The translations under genes were made by a program, and so were the position numbers. This document shows positions 7,057 to 17,033 of a DNA stretch of 64,000 bases, one piece after another. The notes beneath the pieces were generated by a model. The model did no database searches. It saw only the letters and a list, made by a program, of their open reading frames with translations, and had not been told where the DNA came from. The stretch comes from JANQJA01 sp040880285 (GTDB lineage: Bacteria; Pseudomonadota; Gammaproteobacteria; Pseudomonadales; Azotimanducaceae): the NCBI GenBank assembly GCA_040880285.1, contig JBBDIT010000041.1, positions 45,477 to 109,476 on the forward strand, in the 5' to 3' direction. The first letter of the stretch is position 1, and every line of letters starts with the position of its first letter.

Positions 7057-9963
7057 ATGAGACGCTACGTCCGTAAATCTGTTTGTGACCTGACGTTAAT
7101 TACGCTGACTGCTCTTGGTATGGTATGCGCAAGCATATTGCCAGTTAATGCGGCAGAGCGTACTCGTCAGATCGAAGAAGTTGTCGTGACAGCTGAGAAA
7201 GTCGAAGCGACAGTATCAGACACATCCATTTCAATCACAGCATTCAGTTCCGATATGATCGAAGACTTCGGGATGCAAGGTGCCGATGAAATGGTCAATT
7301 ATATTCCGGCCACTACAAGGGATGCCTACGATATACGTATTCGTGGCGTTGGCAGAAACTTTCGTGCGCTGGGTGGTGACCCTGGTGTTGCAACCTATTA
7401 CAACGGCGTATTTTCCCCGGATTTTGGAATCGCCGCGTCCGAAAACGCATTGTACGACCTTGCGCGGATCGAAGTCCTGCGGGGGCCGCAAGGCACGCTC
7501 TATGGCAGGAACTCCATCGGTGGGGCGCTAAACTATGTGACCAACGACCCGACCTGGGATTGGAGCGGCAATGTCCGTACCCAGTTGGGCTCTCTCAACA
7601 CACGTGAATTTTATGGCGTACTGTCTGGCCCGATTATCGATGACAAGGTGGCGATTCGTTTGCTGGGGATCAAGCGTGACAGGGACGGTGACCGTGAGGG
7701 TATAGAAGGGACACCGGACACAGATTCAGTGGATGATCGAAATTACTCTTTGGCATTGACATGGAATATCACAGACGCGATTGAGCTAAAGATCCGTGGC
7801 AATGACAGATTGTCTGATCGTATTATCGGTAGTGGTGTGCTTATTTCTGAGGGTGCGACTCCAGTCCGGGGTATTCGCAGTGTCGATCAGTATGCCTACG
7901 GATTAAGGGCCTCGGCCACGGGGCCGATGTCATTTACCCATCCCATCACCGGTGTGGTTACTACTGCCGATTTCGTTCGACCGGGAGTTGATGTGGCCGC
8001 GAGTCACTTGCCGAATGGCGCCTACCTGCAGACCGGCTCTGCCGCCCTGATGGCAGGTGCTACCCGCGATGACCCGAACAACCTACAGATGGTCAATGAT
8101 GATGGTACAGGTCCGTGCAAGTTTCCCTATGCTGGCCGGAATTGTAATCATGAACTGTTCGAACACAAATCCAGCCAGACCGAGTTGAATTGGGATGTCT
8201 CGGACACCATGTCGCTGAAGTATATATTTGGCCACACTGACTTCAAATACACCTTTAATATCGACGAAGACTATGCGAATAGCGCTTTCAACAAGAGTGC
8301 CCAGACTGTACTCGAAGATGTTCAAAACAAGTCACACGAATTGCAGCTCTTCTGGAGTGTTGGTGATAACTGGACCGCGACTTCCGGTGTTTTCTGGTAT
8401 GACGAATTGCGCAAGCAGGATTACAGCCTGCGCAATGCGATTGATCGGTATACACAACCGGCTGAATATGGGGTTTTTGATGAAGTTATCCCGTTTGCGC
8501 TTCCGGGTATACCGGCTGGTTTCGTGAGTATCAATGATCTGCTGGGATTTTCACCCAATCATGTACGCTTGCACCAGGCTCCGCTCGGTAGCCAGATACT
8601 CGGTATGTGGGAAGGTGACGACCGTGGTGATTATTACCATCACCAGAATACGGTGCGGAATGAATCGACAGCGCTTTATACGCAAGGCACCTATACGTTT
8701 AACGATGAGTTTGCGCTAGTTTTGGGTGCCAGGTACGCGAAAGACAAGAAGTATGCGCACGAAGTACGTGGCGGCTATTTTGAACTCGGGCCATCTACGC
8801 TGGGTTTTGCGGATGGAATTCTGACTTTTATGCCTGGCATGGGCTTCTTGTCGGTGACTGGCGTGCCAACTTTCGGCATCCCGCCAGCGCCCGGACTGAC
8901 CTCGCTTGCCCTGTACAATATTGCGATGGGTAACGGCAGCTATAATCCGTTTGATCCACGGATCGTTGTTCCGACCTGTGAATGGGATGCAACCACTTGC
9001 TCGACGCCTCTGCGATTGTCCGGTGTACCTTACAGTTTTTCCAGTACGATCGAAGGCGAGGACGAGTGGAGTGACACCAACTTCCGGGTGAACCTCGATT
9101 GGACGCCGACGGATGATATTCTGATGTACTTTTCTGTTACGACTGGTTACAGGGCCGGGGGCTTTTCTCTCGGTGTTGTTGACGCTCGTCTGACAGATGC
9201 GGTGACAGGTAACCTGACACCTGTCACTTATGACGCTGAAGAGGTCATCTCCTATGAAATAGGCTATAAGGGACTGCATGTGGATAATACATTGCAGCTT
9301 AATATGTCCTTGTATACCTACAAATATGATAACTACCAGGATGAAGTAAACGCGTTTGACCAGGCGACACAAAACCAGACACGGGTGGTCCAGAATGCCG
9401 ACAAGGCCACTAATACCGGGTTTGAGATTGAAGCATTGTGGCTTGCTACCGATGCGCTAACGTTGGGTGGTAACTACAGTTACACTGATACCGCATATGA
9501 CTCAGACTACTTTGTGGGAATTTCGGATGACCCTGACCTTCCTGCATCGCTATTCGGAAATGCGGAAAGTGATCCGGCATTGTTCGTGCGGAACGCCAAA
9601 GGCAGCCCTCTCAAAAAAATTCCTGAGCATAAGGCGACAGGGTGGGCAGCTTACGTCTGGGACGCGACGACTGGTACCTATACGCTTCGTGGTACTTACG
9701 CCTATACGGGTAAGTATTTCGATGAGGGATTCGAGCGAGCGTTGGATTTAGTGCCCGATCGTGGTCAGATTGACCTTAGTTTCACCTGGATCGACCCCAC
9801 TCGACGCTGGACGCTTCGCGCTTTCGTAGACAATGCAACTGATGAACGTAATCTGCGCGACGTGGGTACGGCTGCTGAGTCAGGTAACTGGCGATTGACC
9901 GGTACGATTCTTGATCCCAGATACTATGGTGTGGATATTGCCTACAGGTTTGGTGAACTATAA
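7057..9963 (+). CDS. TonB-dependent outer-membrane receptor
   Basis: A 968-residue outer-membrane receptor that takes up a scarce ligand using TonB energy. The N-terminus is a Sec signal (hydrophobic core about residues 12-27, cleavage after VNAA). A TonB box follows (IEEVVVTAEK). The plug domain carries IRGVG and LARIEVLRGPQGTLYGRNSIGG (around residue 135), ahead of a long beta-barrel rich in aromatic, alternating strands. It ends YGVDIAYRFGEL, close to the usual aromatic barrel end. The size is at the large end of the family, consistent with a complex organic ligand, but the ligand is unknown. It is followed within 30 bases by a strong hairpin terminator, so it is probably expressed alone. 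The divergent GPH symporter may be a functional partner. Confidence 0.9.
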   Translation: MRRYVRKSVCDLTLITLTALGMVCASILPVNAAERTRQIEEVVVTAEKVEATVSDTSISITAFSSDMIEDFGMQGADEMVNYIPATTRDAYDIRIRGVGRNFRALGGDPGVATYYNGVFSPDFGIAASENALYDLARIEVLRGPQGTLYGRNSIGGALNYVTNDPTWDWSGNVRTQLGSLNTREFYGVLSGPIIDDKVAIRLLGIKRDRDGDREGIEGTPDTDSVDDRNYSLALTWNITDAIELKIRGNDRLSDRIIGSGVLISEGATPVRGIRSVDQYAYGLRASATGPMSFTHPITGVVTTADFVRPGVDVAASHLPNGAYLQTGSAALMAGATRDDPNNLQMVNDDGTGPCKFPYAGRNCNHELFEHKSSQTELNWDVSDTMSLKYIFGHTDFKYTFNIDEDYANSAFNKSAQTVLEDVQNKSHELQLFWSVGDNWTATSGVFWYDELRKQDYSLRNAIDRYTQPAEYGVFDEVIPFALPGIPAGFVSINDLLGFSPNHVRLHQAPLGSQILGMWEGDDRGDYYHHQNTVRNESTALYTQGTYTFNDEFALVLGARYAKDKKYAHEVRGGYFELGPSTLGFADGILTFMPGMGFLSVTGVPTFGIPPAPGLTSLALYNIAMGNGSYNPFDPRIVVPTCEWDATTCSTPLRLSGVPYSFSSTIEGEDEWSDTNFRVNLDWTPTDDILMYFSVTTGYRAGGFSLGVVDARLTDAVTGNLTPVTYDAEEVISYEIGYKGLHVDNTLQLNMSLYTYKYDNYQDEVNAFDQATQNQTRVVQNADKATNTGFEIEALWLATDALTLGGNYSYTDTAYDSDYFVGISDDPDLPASLFGNAESDPALFVRNAKGSPLKKIPEHKATGWAAYVWDATTGTYTLRGTYAYTGKYFDEGFERALDLVPDRGQIDLSFTWIDPTRRWTLRAFVDNATDERNLRDVGTAAESGNWRLTGTILDPRYYGVDIAYRFGEL

Positions 9964-9988
9964 CCGGTTCACGGGCAAGTGTTGAGAG

Positions 9989-10020
9989 TGGCGCGCAGTA
10001 ATGCGCGCCATTTATTTGTT
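9989..10020 (+). terminator. rho-independent terminator after the TonB receptor
   Basis: A perfect 9-bp stem (tggcgcgca / tgcgcgcca) with the loop gtaa is followed by a T-rich run (tttatttgtt). It starts 26 bases after the receptor stop codon. The remnant of the MFS gene begins right at its 3' side, so this terminator may mark one edge of the rearrangement. Confidence 0.85.
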
Positions 10021-10329
10021 CTATTACTCCCAGGTCCTTGGTATGTCACCCTTGCTCGCAGCCGTGGGTGTTGGTACTTCGATTATCATTGATGCATTCA
10101 CGGACCCGCTGGCGGGTTCGCTGTCGGACCATTGGCGATAAAAGCTGGGGCGCTGGCATCCTTTTATGTATGCTTCCGCCATTCCACTGGGTGTGACATT
10201 CTATTTGTTGTTCAATCCCCTGGTCGAAGGTGACATAGCGCTCCTCATCTGGATGGTGATTTTCGTCAATCTCGCCAGAACTGCTATGACGCTGTATCAC
10301 ATACCACACCTGGCATTGGGCGCGGAATT
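10007..10329 (+). pseudogene. MFS (GPH-type) transporter fragment, pseudogene
   Basis: Translated in one frame, 10007-10329 reads as the N-terminal third of a GPH symporter: LFYYSQVLGM, then DAFTDPLAGSLSDHWR, a TAA stop at 10139, then KLGRWHPFMYAS and finally TLYHIPHLALGAEL. Each block matches in order the intact symporter at 5242-6675 (YYNQVLG, SDPFMGSFSDR, GRRHPFM, YHVPHLALGGEL), but at only moderate identity, so it is a paralogue and not a copy. About 30 N-terminal residues and everything after helix 4 are missing. The TAA sits where the family has Ser or Lys after the conserved Arg. At its 3' end it runs straight into an SDR reading frame. It cannot make a transporter. Confidence 0.85.
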
Positions 10330-11037
10330 ACGATCGCCTATGCCAGGGGCAGTGTCGTTATCGGTGATATCAATAAGGGTATCGCACCAGGTAATTTTGA
10401 CGAGGCGCCAGGACAGTCGACCGCAACCTTGATTGAAAGCGAGGGAGGCGAGGCAACTTATGCTCATTGCGATGCCACGTCCAGCTCTGACATTGGGGAG
10501 ATGGTGAAGGTTGCGGTTGATACCTACGGTGGCCTAGATATTTTTGTGAACAGTGCGGGTATTTATCGCGGCGGTGGACGCATGCATGAGCTTTCGATTG
10601 ATGATGTGCAGGCCTGCTGGAACGTCGTTGTCAAGGGTTCGTGGTTCGGTTGTCAGCAGGCGATATCACACTTGCTGCTGCGGGGGTGAGGAGGCAGCAT
10701 TGTGAACATTGTGTCGACGGCCAGGCTACGTGCTCACAGCGGCCAGGCACCTTACAATATGGCCAAGGCAGCGCAGGCTAATCTCACACGATCTGTGGCG
10801 CTGGAATACGCCGCAAATAATATACGCGCAAATGGTATCTGTCCGACCTATGTGAAGACAGCCATGTCCCGTGGCGGATATGAGAGTGACGAGACGTCTG
10901 GCCTGGTCGAAAGCGTGATACCGTTACATCGCTGGAGAGAGATCAGCGATGTGGTCAAAGCAGCATTATTCTTTGCGTCGGATGACCCGGCGTTCCTGAC
11001 CGGCGTGATGTTGCCGCTGGACGGGGTGAAATGTTGA
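10318..11037 (+). pseudogene. SDR family oxidoreductase remnant, pseudogene
   Basis: This is a short-chain dehydrogenase/reductase lacking its beginning and interrupted once. The frame joins at GRGITIAYARGSVVIGDIN, that is, just inside the Rossmann glycine motif; the first strand and TGxxx part are gone. It goes on with DIFVNSAGIYRGG, then an in-frame TGA at 10687 just before GGSIVNIVS. Past the stop it continues in the same frame with the catalytic YNMAK, NGICPTYVKTAMSR and the C-terminal LTGVMLPLDGVKC, ending at 11037. Both the truncated cofactor site and the stop argue for a dead gene. A segment starting at GTG 10702 is the second half only. Upstream it is fused to an MFS fragment through a few shared bases. 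Confidence 0.85.
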
Positions 11038-11077
11038 GCGGCGCAGCGCGCGCCGGGAACACGGGGAGAGTTAGGAG

Positions 11078-11863
11078 ATGGCAACCAGGTTTATCGATCT
11101 GTCCGTACACATCGAGAACAATGAACATACCGATCACCCGGGTGGCAGCCCGAAGGTGACTTACCGCACCCACAAGGAGACCGCAGGTGGCCTGGCACAC
11201 TTTTTCAAGGGGCTGACGCCGGAACAGCTTCCGGACGGCGAAGGCTGGGCGGTAGAGACGGTTACGCTATCGACCCATAACGGCACGCATATGGATGCAC
11301 CCTGGCATTTTCACTCCACGACAGATTATGGCAAATCCAAGGCCCCTGCGATTGATGACACGCCGTTGGAATATTGCTTCAAGCCGGGTGTAAAACTCGA
11401 TTTTCGTCATTTGCCTGATGGCCATGTGGTCTCGGCCGCGGAAGTGGAGGCCGAGCTTGAGCGCATTGGTCATAAACTTGAGCCGCTGGATATCGTCCTG
11501 GTCAACACCAGTGCCGGTGCTGTATTTGGGCAACCAGGCTATGTGGATCGTGGCTGTGGCATGGGTCGCGAGGCGACGCTGTATCTCACCGAGCGCGGCA
11601 TCAGGGTCGTCGGGACAGACGGTTGGTCCTGGGATGCACCCTTCAATCATACCGCCAGGCAATGGGACCGAGACCAGGATCCGTCAATCATTTGGGAGGG
11701 TCACAAGGCGGGGCGTGAGATTCCGTACTGGCAGATGGAAAAATTGCACAACCTGGAAGCCTTACCGTCTGATGGATTTATCGTTGCCTGTTTCCCGGTC
11801 AAGATTCGTGACGCCTCCGCGGGTTGGACCCGGGCCGTTGCCATGATTGAGGAGGAAGGCTAG
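11078..11863 (+). CDS. cyclase-family metal hydrolase (kynurenine formamidase-like)
   Basis: A 261-residue protein of the 'putative cyclase' family, which includes bacterial kynurenine formamidase KynB and isatin hydrolase. The metal-binding signature is complete: LSTHNGTHMDAPWHF (HxGTHxDxPxHF) at about residue 66-80. FIDLSVHIENN at the N-terminus supplies the conserved early strand. The family uses Zn or Mn to open amides or rings. The substrate is uncertain; no kyn genes are nearby. ATG 11078 has gggagagttagg upstream. It directly follows the broken SDR, 40 bases away, so it was probably part of the same catabolic operon before that operon decayed. Confidence 0.8.
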   Translation: MATRFIDLSVHIENNEHTDHPGGSPKVTYRTHKETAGGLAHFFKGLTPEQLPDGEGWAVETVTLSTHNGTHMDAPWHFHSTTDYGKSKAPAIDDTPLEYCFKPGVKLDFRHLPDGHVVSAAEVEAELERIGHKLEPLDIVLVNTSAGAVFGQPGYVDRGCGMGREATLYLTERGIRVVGTDGWSWDAPFNHTARQWDRDQDPSIIWEGHKAGREIPYWQMEKLHNLEALPSDGFIVACFPVKIRDASAGWTRAVAMIEEEG

Positions 11864-12048
11864 GCAGGCGGAGTCCGCAAAAGGCTCGCCCTGAATCACA
11901 GGACTGGCGAAGAACCCTGTAATTCGGTCACAATGGGTACTTGTCGACACCCTGCTGCTCGCCAAGGTCCTGATTTTAAAATGATTTCCGGAACTGGTGC
12001 CGGGCTTGCACGCGGTTTTCCAGGCAATTCTTATCACTAGGAGGTTCC

Positions 12049-12218
12049 ATGGATAAAGATATCAAAGAGTCAGTCACAGCCATCGACACCTGGCTTCGTG
12101 CACTCTATATGATCCTGTTCGCTATCATTTACTCGCTGACTGAAATCGTATTGGTGGCGGTTGTGGTATTGCAGTTCTTTATCGTGCTGTTTACGCGCGA
12201 GCCCAACGACAGGCTACT
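12049..12218 (+). CDS. DUF4389-like membrane protein (3' end in gap)
   Basis: The first 56 residues of a small membrane protein are visible before the assembly gap at 12219. They contain a strong ribosome site (aggaggtt) and ATG 12049, then a single long hydrophobic stretch ALYMILFAIIYSLTEIV that continues through LVAVVVLQFFIVLFT, ending in the EPNDRLL motif. This pattern matches DUF4389 proteins of gammaproteobacteria, which are about 100 residues long. The function is unknown. The missing C-terminus should be about 40-50 residues. The gene is convergent with pckG, whose end is also in the gap. Confidence 0.7.
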
Positions 12219-12318
12219 NNNNNNNNNNNNNNNNNNNNNNNNNNNNNNNNNNNNNNNNNNNNNNNNNNNNNNNNNNNNNNNNNNNNNNNNNNNNNNNNNN
12301 NNNNNNNNNNNNNNNNNN
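12219..12318. other. assembly gap, 100 N, no flanking overlap
   Basis: This run of exactly 100 Ns is a placeholder of unknown true length. Unlike four other gaps in the window, the bases on the two sides do not repeat each other, so sequence really is missing. By family lengths, the missing part should hold the last 40-50 residues of the DUF4389 protein and about the last 20-35 residues of PckG. Confidence 0.9.
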
Positions 12319-14057
12319 GCTTTTGGCAGGCGATCACCGAACTTGTCGTAGTATTCGTGGATGAGCGGAACTTCGTTCAGCCAACCGTCGATGTCTACTC
12401 GCAGTAACGCAGCCTTCGCCTCGTCAGAAAGCGCAAGGCCGTCAAAGTTGAGTGCATCCAGGGTCGGCAGGTTACCAATGGGGGTTTCGACCGCTTCTGC
12501 GGTTCCCTCACAACGATTGAATATCCATTCCAGGACCCGTGAATTTTCACCGAAACCCGGCCACACGAATTGGCCGTTGTCATCCTTGCGAAACCAGTTT
12601 ACATAATAGATCGCCGGCAACTCGACGTTCTCTTTTTTGCCGATGTCAAGCCAGTGCGCCCAATAATCACCCATGTTGTAACCGCAAAATGGCAACATGG
12701 CCATGGGATCACGGCGCAGCTCGCCGACTTTGCCAGCGGCAGCGGCAGTCTTTTCCGAACTGACGATCGATCCAAAGAAGGTGCCATGGTTCCAGCTCCT
12801 CGCCTCGTTGACCAGCGGCACAACGGTAGCCCGGCGACCCCCGAATAAGATGGCACTGATCGGAACTCCAGCCCGGTCTTCCCATTCAGGTGCAATCACC
12901 GGACACCGGCTGGCGGAAACTGTAAATCGTGCATTCGGGTGCGCCGCCGGGGTGGGAGAATCCGGTGTCCAGTCATTGCCTTTCCAATCGACAAGATGTG
13001 CAGGTGGCTGCGGCGTCATACCTTCCCACCAGACGTCGCCGTCGTCTGTTTCGGCGACGTTGGTAAAGATACAATTTTCTGTAAGGCTCAACATAGCGTT
13101 GGCGTTGGAATCCATCCCGGTTCCGGGCGCAACACCAAAGAAGCCGGCTTCCGGGTTGATGGCGTAGAGCTTGCCGTCGTCGCCAAATTTCATCCAGCAG
13201 ATATCGTCGCCGACTGTCTCGACTTTCCAGCCAGGAATGGTCGGGATCAGCATGGCAAGATTGGTTTTGCCGCAAGCACTTGGGAATGCGCCTGCCACAT
13301 AGTGGACCTTACCATCAGCGTTGGTCAGCTTGAGGATTAACATGTGCTCCGCCAGCCAGCCTTCATCATGTGCCATCACGGACGCGATACGAAGTGCAAA
13401 ACACTTCTTGCCCAGCAAGGCGTTACCGCCATAGCCTGATCCAAATGACCAGATCTCCCGGGTCTTGGGAAAGTGGGCGATATACAGGTTGTCTGGATTG
13501 CAGGGCCAGGTCACATCACTTTCGCCTTCCGCCAGCGGCCTGCCAACCGAGTGCACACAGGGCACAAAGTCGCCGTCGCTGCCAAGTTCATCGAGTACCA
13601 GAGCACCGATGCGAGTCATGAGGTGCATATTGGTGACGACGTAAGGTGAGTCCGATATTTCAACGCCGATGTGCGCGATCGGCGAGCCGATCGGGCCCAT
13701 GCTGAAGGGAATGACGTACATGGTGCGACCACGCATACAACCCTTGAACAGCGAGCTCAACCTGGTACGCATTTCGTCGGGCGCGACCCAGTTATTGGTG
13801 GGGCCGGCATCAATCTTCTCATCGCTGCAAATAAAAGTTCGACTCTCAACGCGTGCCACATCGGCAGGATCGGATCGGACCAGATAACTGTTCGGGCGCA
13901 ATTCGGGGTTCAGTTGCCTTGCAGCACCACTTGCAACCAGCTTATCCCACATACGGTTGTACTCATCGGTGCTACCATCGCAGATGACGACTTCACGCGG
14001 CTCGCAAAGTGCCGCCATGTCGTCTATCCAGGCCTGCAACTTATTGTTTTTTAACAT
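12319..14057 (-). CDS. pckG: phosphoenolpyruvate carboxykinase (GTP), C-terminus in gap
   Basis: GTP-dependent PEP carboxykinase converts oxaloacetate and GTP to PEP, CO2 and GDP, the first committed step of gluconeogenesis. About 580 residues are visible of the usual 600-620. Clear motifs are the kinase-1 loop GAFPSACGKTNLAML, kinase-2 VGDDICWMKFGDDGK, INPEAGFFGVAPGTG, and FGGRRATVVPLVNEARSW in the guanine-binding half. These are features of the GTP class and not the ATP class. The start at 14057 gives MLKNNKLQAWIDDMAALC. The visible end stops at FGDRLPK where the gap begins. The upstream 196 bases to the acyl-CoA ligase gene hold no gene. It is convergent with a small DUF4389 gene. Confidence 0.95.
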
Positions 14058-14253
14058 TAATTGTCCCTTCTCAATGAACTGGTTAGAGGCGACGTTTTGG
14101 AGTGTCGAACTAGCCCAGCGGCGTGTAAAACGCCGTGGGTTGAGAGGCGTGCAAGGATACCTGAAACGGACTTTAATGACGAATCTGATTCATCCGGGCC
14201 GCCCTGATTTTCCTGCCGGGGTCTATGGATTGCCTGGTTGGGCAAGCCTCAAA

Positions 14254-15951
14254 TCAGGCAGCGTCTGCGACCTTGAGGGATTCTCGCAATTCTCGCTTCA
14301 GGAACTTGCCGTTCGCGTTCCTTGGCAGGGGGTCACTCATCAACCAGATATAGCGCGGTATTTTGTGCTTTGCCATGTACTTGCCACAGTAGTTGCGGAT
14401 ATCTTCAGCCATCAGGCGGGAACCGTCCTTGATTACAATGGCAGCGCCTACTTCCTCACCGAGCCGGTCATCAGCAACGCCGAATACGCAGCACTCGGAC
14501 ACACCGTCGATTGCAAAGATGACAGATTCGACCTCAGCACAGTAGATGTTTTCCCCGCCACGCAACACCATATCCTTGACTCGATCGACAAGATACAAGA
14601 ATCCGTCCTCATCAATTCTTGCTACATCACCGGTATGCAGCCAGCCGTCTGTGATCGTCTCACTGGTTGCATCAGGTCGGTTCAAATAGCCTTTAATGAC
14701 CGGGGCACCCTTTACCCAGAGTTCACCCACATGGCCTGTTTCGACTTCGTTACCGTCGGCATCAATAATCTTTACATCGAAGGTCGGCATGGCCGGGCCG
14801 CAGCTGTCTGGTTTATCAACAAAGAAGTCGGCGCCGATGGACGTAATAATGCCGCATGTCTCCGTCATACCGTAACCGGTGCCTGGCCTGGCTGTTTTGA
14901 CCGACTGGTCGATCTTGCCGACCAGGTCTGGCTGTAATTGCGCGCCGCCGCCACCAACCGATAGGAGGCTGCTGGTATCATATTGATCGAAGTCCGGATG
15001 GGAGATAAGTTCCCTCGACATAACGGGCACCCCCGTGATGTTGGTGATCTTTTCGCGTTCGATCAGTATGAGTGCCTCGCCGGCGTCCCACCTGTACATG
15101 TGAACAAGTTTTCCACCGGACAGCGTCGCTGCGTGGGCGAGGCAATTATTTGCGGTCACGTGGAACAAGGGTGTGGTAACGAGTGCAGAAAGGGGCGGAG
15201 CGGTGGCGGGGTCCGGTGGTGCAACATTGTTGGCTTTTGCCATGGCAAGGCCGGAACAGGTACCCCAGAACGCAATATTCATGATATTAGCGACGCAGCC
15301 ACGATGGGTTAGCTGCGCCCCTTTGGGGCGGCCAGTGGTTCCAGAAGTATAGAAGATACAGGCGTCATCGTCGGGATCAATCGTTGCAGGGGGTAGCTCC
15401 GCGACCTGGCCGGTAAGCTGGTCAAAGGGAACCACGTTGTCACCACCTGCGGTCAATCGGACGCCCACCACAGTAATGTCGCGGAACTTGTCTTTAATTT
15501 CATTAAAGCGATCCAGTCGCTCCTGATCACAAACCAGTACTTTCGGGGTTGAGTCAGACAGGCCAAATTCCATTTCGTCCGGGACCCACCAGGCATTCAT
15601 GCCAACGACTACGATACCCTGGGAGATACAGGCCCAATAAGTGAGAAGCCATTCAGGGTAGTTGCGCATGGCGATCGCAACATGGTCACCTGGATTCACG
15701 CCATGGTCACGTAGCCAGGTTGCAATGGAGGCAACTTCACGGTGAGCATCCGCATAGGTCCAGCGTTCATTCTCGTATACCAGATAATCCCTGTCAGCAA
15801 ACTGTTGTGAACTGAGCCAGATTTCCCTTAAGGATGGTGGGGCGTTGACGAAGGTTTTGATTTTTGTGCCGCGGACGTCTACCTCGGTAATTTCAAAAGG
15901 TGCACCCTGGCTGGTCAGTTCGGCCCAGACTGATTTTAATTCCTGATACAT
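14254..15951 (-). CDS. AMP-forming acyl-CoA synthetase
   Basis: A 565-residue adenylate-forming ligase that activates a carboxylic acid to its CoA thioester. The P-loop-like motif is IFYTSGTTGRPKGAQLTH (about residue 205), A5 is GYGMTETCG, A7 is WLHTGDVARIDEDGFLYLVD and A8 is DRVKDMVLRGGENIYCAEVE. The C-terminal catalytic lysine is in PRNANGKFLKRELRE. The length suits medium- or long-chain fatty acyl or aryl-CoA ligases; the exact acid is not readable. I set the start at ATG 15951 (MYQELKSVWAEL). The frame remains open upstream, but that part overlaps the next gene region and is not family-like. No other catabolic gene is tightly linked. Confidence 0.9.
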   Translation of the reverse strand: MYQELKSVWAELTSQGAPFEITEVDVRGTKIKTFVNAPPSLREIWLSSQQFADRDYLVYENERWTYADAHREVASIATWLRDHGVNPGDHVAIAMRNYPEWLLTYWACISQGIVVVGMNAWWVPDEMEFGLSDSTPKVLVCDQERLDRFNEIKDKFRDITVVGVRLTAGGDNVVPFDQLTGQVAELPPATIDPDDDACIFYTSGTTGRPKGAQLTHRGCVANIMNIAFWGTCSGLAMAKANNVAPPDPATAPPLSALVTTPLFHVTANNCLAHAATLSGGKLVHMYRWDAGEALILIEREKITNITGVPVMSRELISHPDFDQYDTSSLLSVGGGGAQLQPDLVGKIDQSVKTARPGTGYGMTETCGIITSIGADFFVDKPDSCGPAMPTFDVKIIDADGNEVETGHVGELWVKGAPVIKGYLNRPDATSETITDGWLHTGDVARIDEDGFLYLVDRVKDMVLRGGENIYCAEVESVIFAIDGVSECCVFGVADDRLGEEVGAAIVIKDGSRLMAEDIRNYCGKYMAKHKIPRYIWLMSDPLPRNANGKFLKRELRESLKVADAA

Positions 15952-16075
15952 TGATCCTTGCGCTCCGCGTTTGGTTTTGGTTGATAAAAAAAATATCCAA
16001 AGATAGGGATAATGAAGAGCCGTTGCAAGCTTAACGATGATGGCCTGCGGGTTACTTGCCAGGGCAAGTGTGTTG

Positions 16076-16924
16076 CTAATGAATCGTAGTGCTCGAGGTC
16101 CCGAGAGCCAAAAGACGTTTGCTGGCGAGGCTCTTGAGTTGATCGTCTTCGCTCGCCTGCAGTACGTTTGCATAGGTATGTTGGGCTAAAATGACTTTCC
16201 CTTGCATTTCATACACGGCGCCTAACTGGACATTGAACTCGCCTTGCCCGGGGCTCAGTAACAGCTGGCGCTCAATGCAGCGTTCGCTTTCATCCCATTC
16301 TTTATTGCGCCAGAAGATTTGCTTCAGGTTGTCGAGCATGCGCAGAAGGATTGCCTTGTTGTCGGCGGCCTCGAAGTAATGGGGTTGGATTTTGGCCCTT
16401 GCGCCAGCAATCTGACGCAGCAGGGTCGCACAATCTGTCTCGCTCAGGAAACGACCCGTGAACGGATCTATGATCAAGTGCCTTCCGGTGCCATATTTTA
16501 CCAAAAAGTGACCGGGAAAGTTGATTCCACTAACGGGTAAATCCAGTCGTAAACCGATGTTGATATGAATGAGCGCCAGAGTAATAGGAATTCCGTAACG
16601 AGAGTCAATGACTCGATTCAGATAGCTGTTTTCCGGCGCATAGTAATTACGGACGTTGCCAGTGAAGCCTTCTTCCTTATGGATGAAGTCGTTGACTGAA
16701 GATATCGAAACGCCAAGGGGTGTAGTGGAGTCGAAGATTTTCTCGTAGCGCTCAGCCATAGCGTCGAGCTTGGCGAGGTACTCGTCAATATCGACACTGG
16801 TGTCTGTCTCGGCTGCAATCAGAAGGGCAGCCTCGTCCAGCCTGATCTCATCATCCGGTAGCGACGCGGTGGCGGCGAATCTTTCTCTGATAGTCTCTGG
16901 CGTCAAGCTGGTCATCCTCTCCAT
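16076..16924 (-). CDS. SirB1 family protein (transglutaminase-like fold plus TPR)
   Basis: A 282-residue cytoplasmic protein of the SirB1/YchA family. The middle part has the family core: NYYAPENSYLNRVIDSR, GIPITLALIHINIG and FPGHFLVKYG, which form a transglutaminase-like fold in which GHF carries the His. The C-terminal third (LLRMLDNLKQIFWRNKEWD, then alternating helices) looks like two TPR units. SirB1 was once thought to regulate invasion genes, but its biochemical role is not known. The start is either 16924 (MERM) or 16915; the ribosome-site-like ggagagg lies between them, so the choice is uncertain by three residues. It is divergent from the beta-lactamase-like gene at 17034. Confidence 0.8.
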   Translation of the reverse strand: MERMTSLTPETIRERFAATASLPDDEIRLDEAALLIAAETDTSVDIDEYLAKLDAMAERYEKIFDSTTPLGVSISSVNDFIHKEEGFTGNVRNYYAPENSYLNRVIDSRYGIPITLALIHINIGLRLDLPVSGINFPGHFLVKYGTGRHLIIDPFTGRFLSETDCATLLRQIAGARAKIQPHYFEAADNKAILLRMLDNLKQIFWRNKEWDESERCIERQLLLSPGQGEFNVQLGAVYEMQGKVILAQHTYANVLQASEDDQLKSLASKRLLALGTSSTTIH

Positions 16925-17033
16925 CTTTACAAGGTTGATCTTGATATGCAATGCTCGATCGCTCACGCTTGTACTTTTTGGCTTTGCAGCCAGTAACCGA
17001 TAGTGTTCCTGAATAGTGAAAGGGGGTGTATTG

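Noticed and set aside
10429..10689. Short SDR fragment considered as a complete small gene
   Set aside because: It lacks the cofactor-binding start and the catalytic Tyr-Lys half, which continues in frame beyond the TGA. It is part of a pseudogene.
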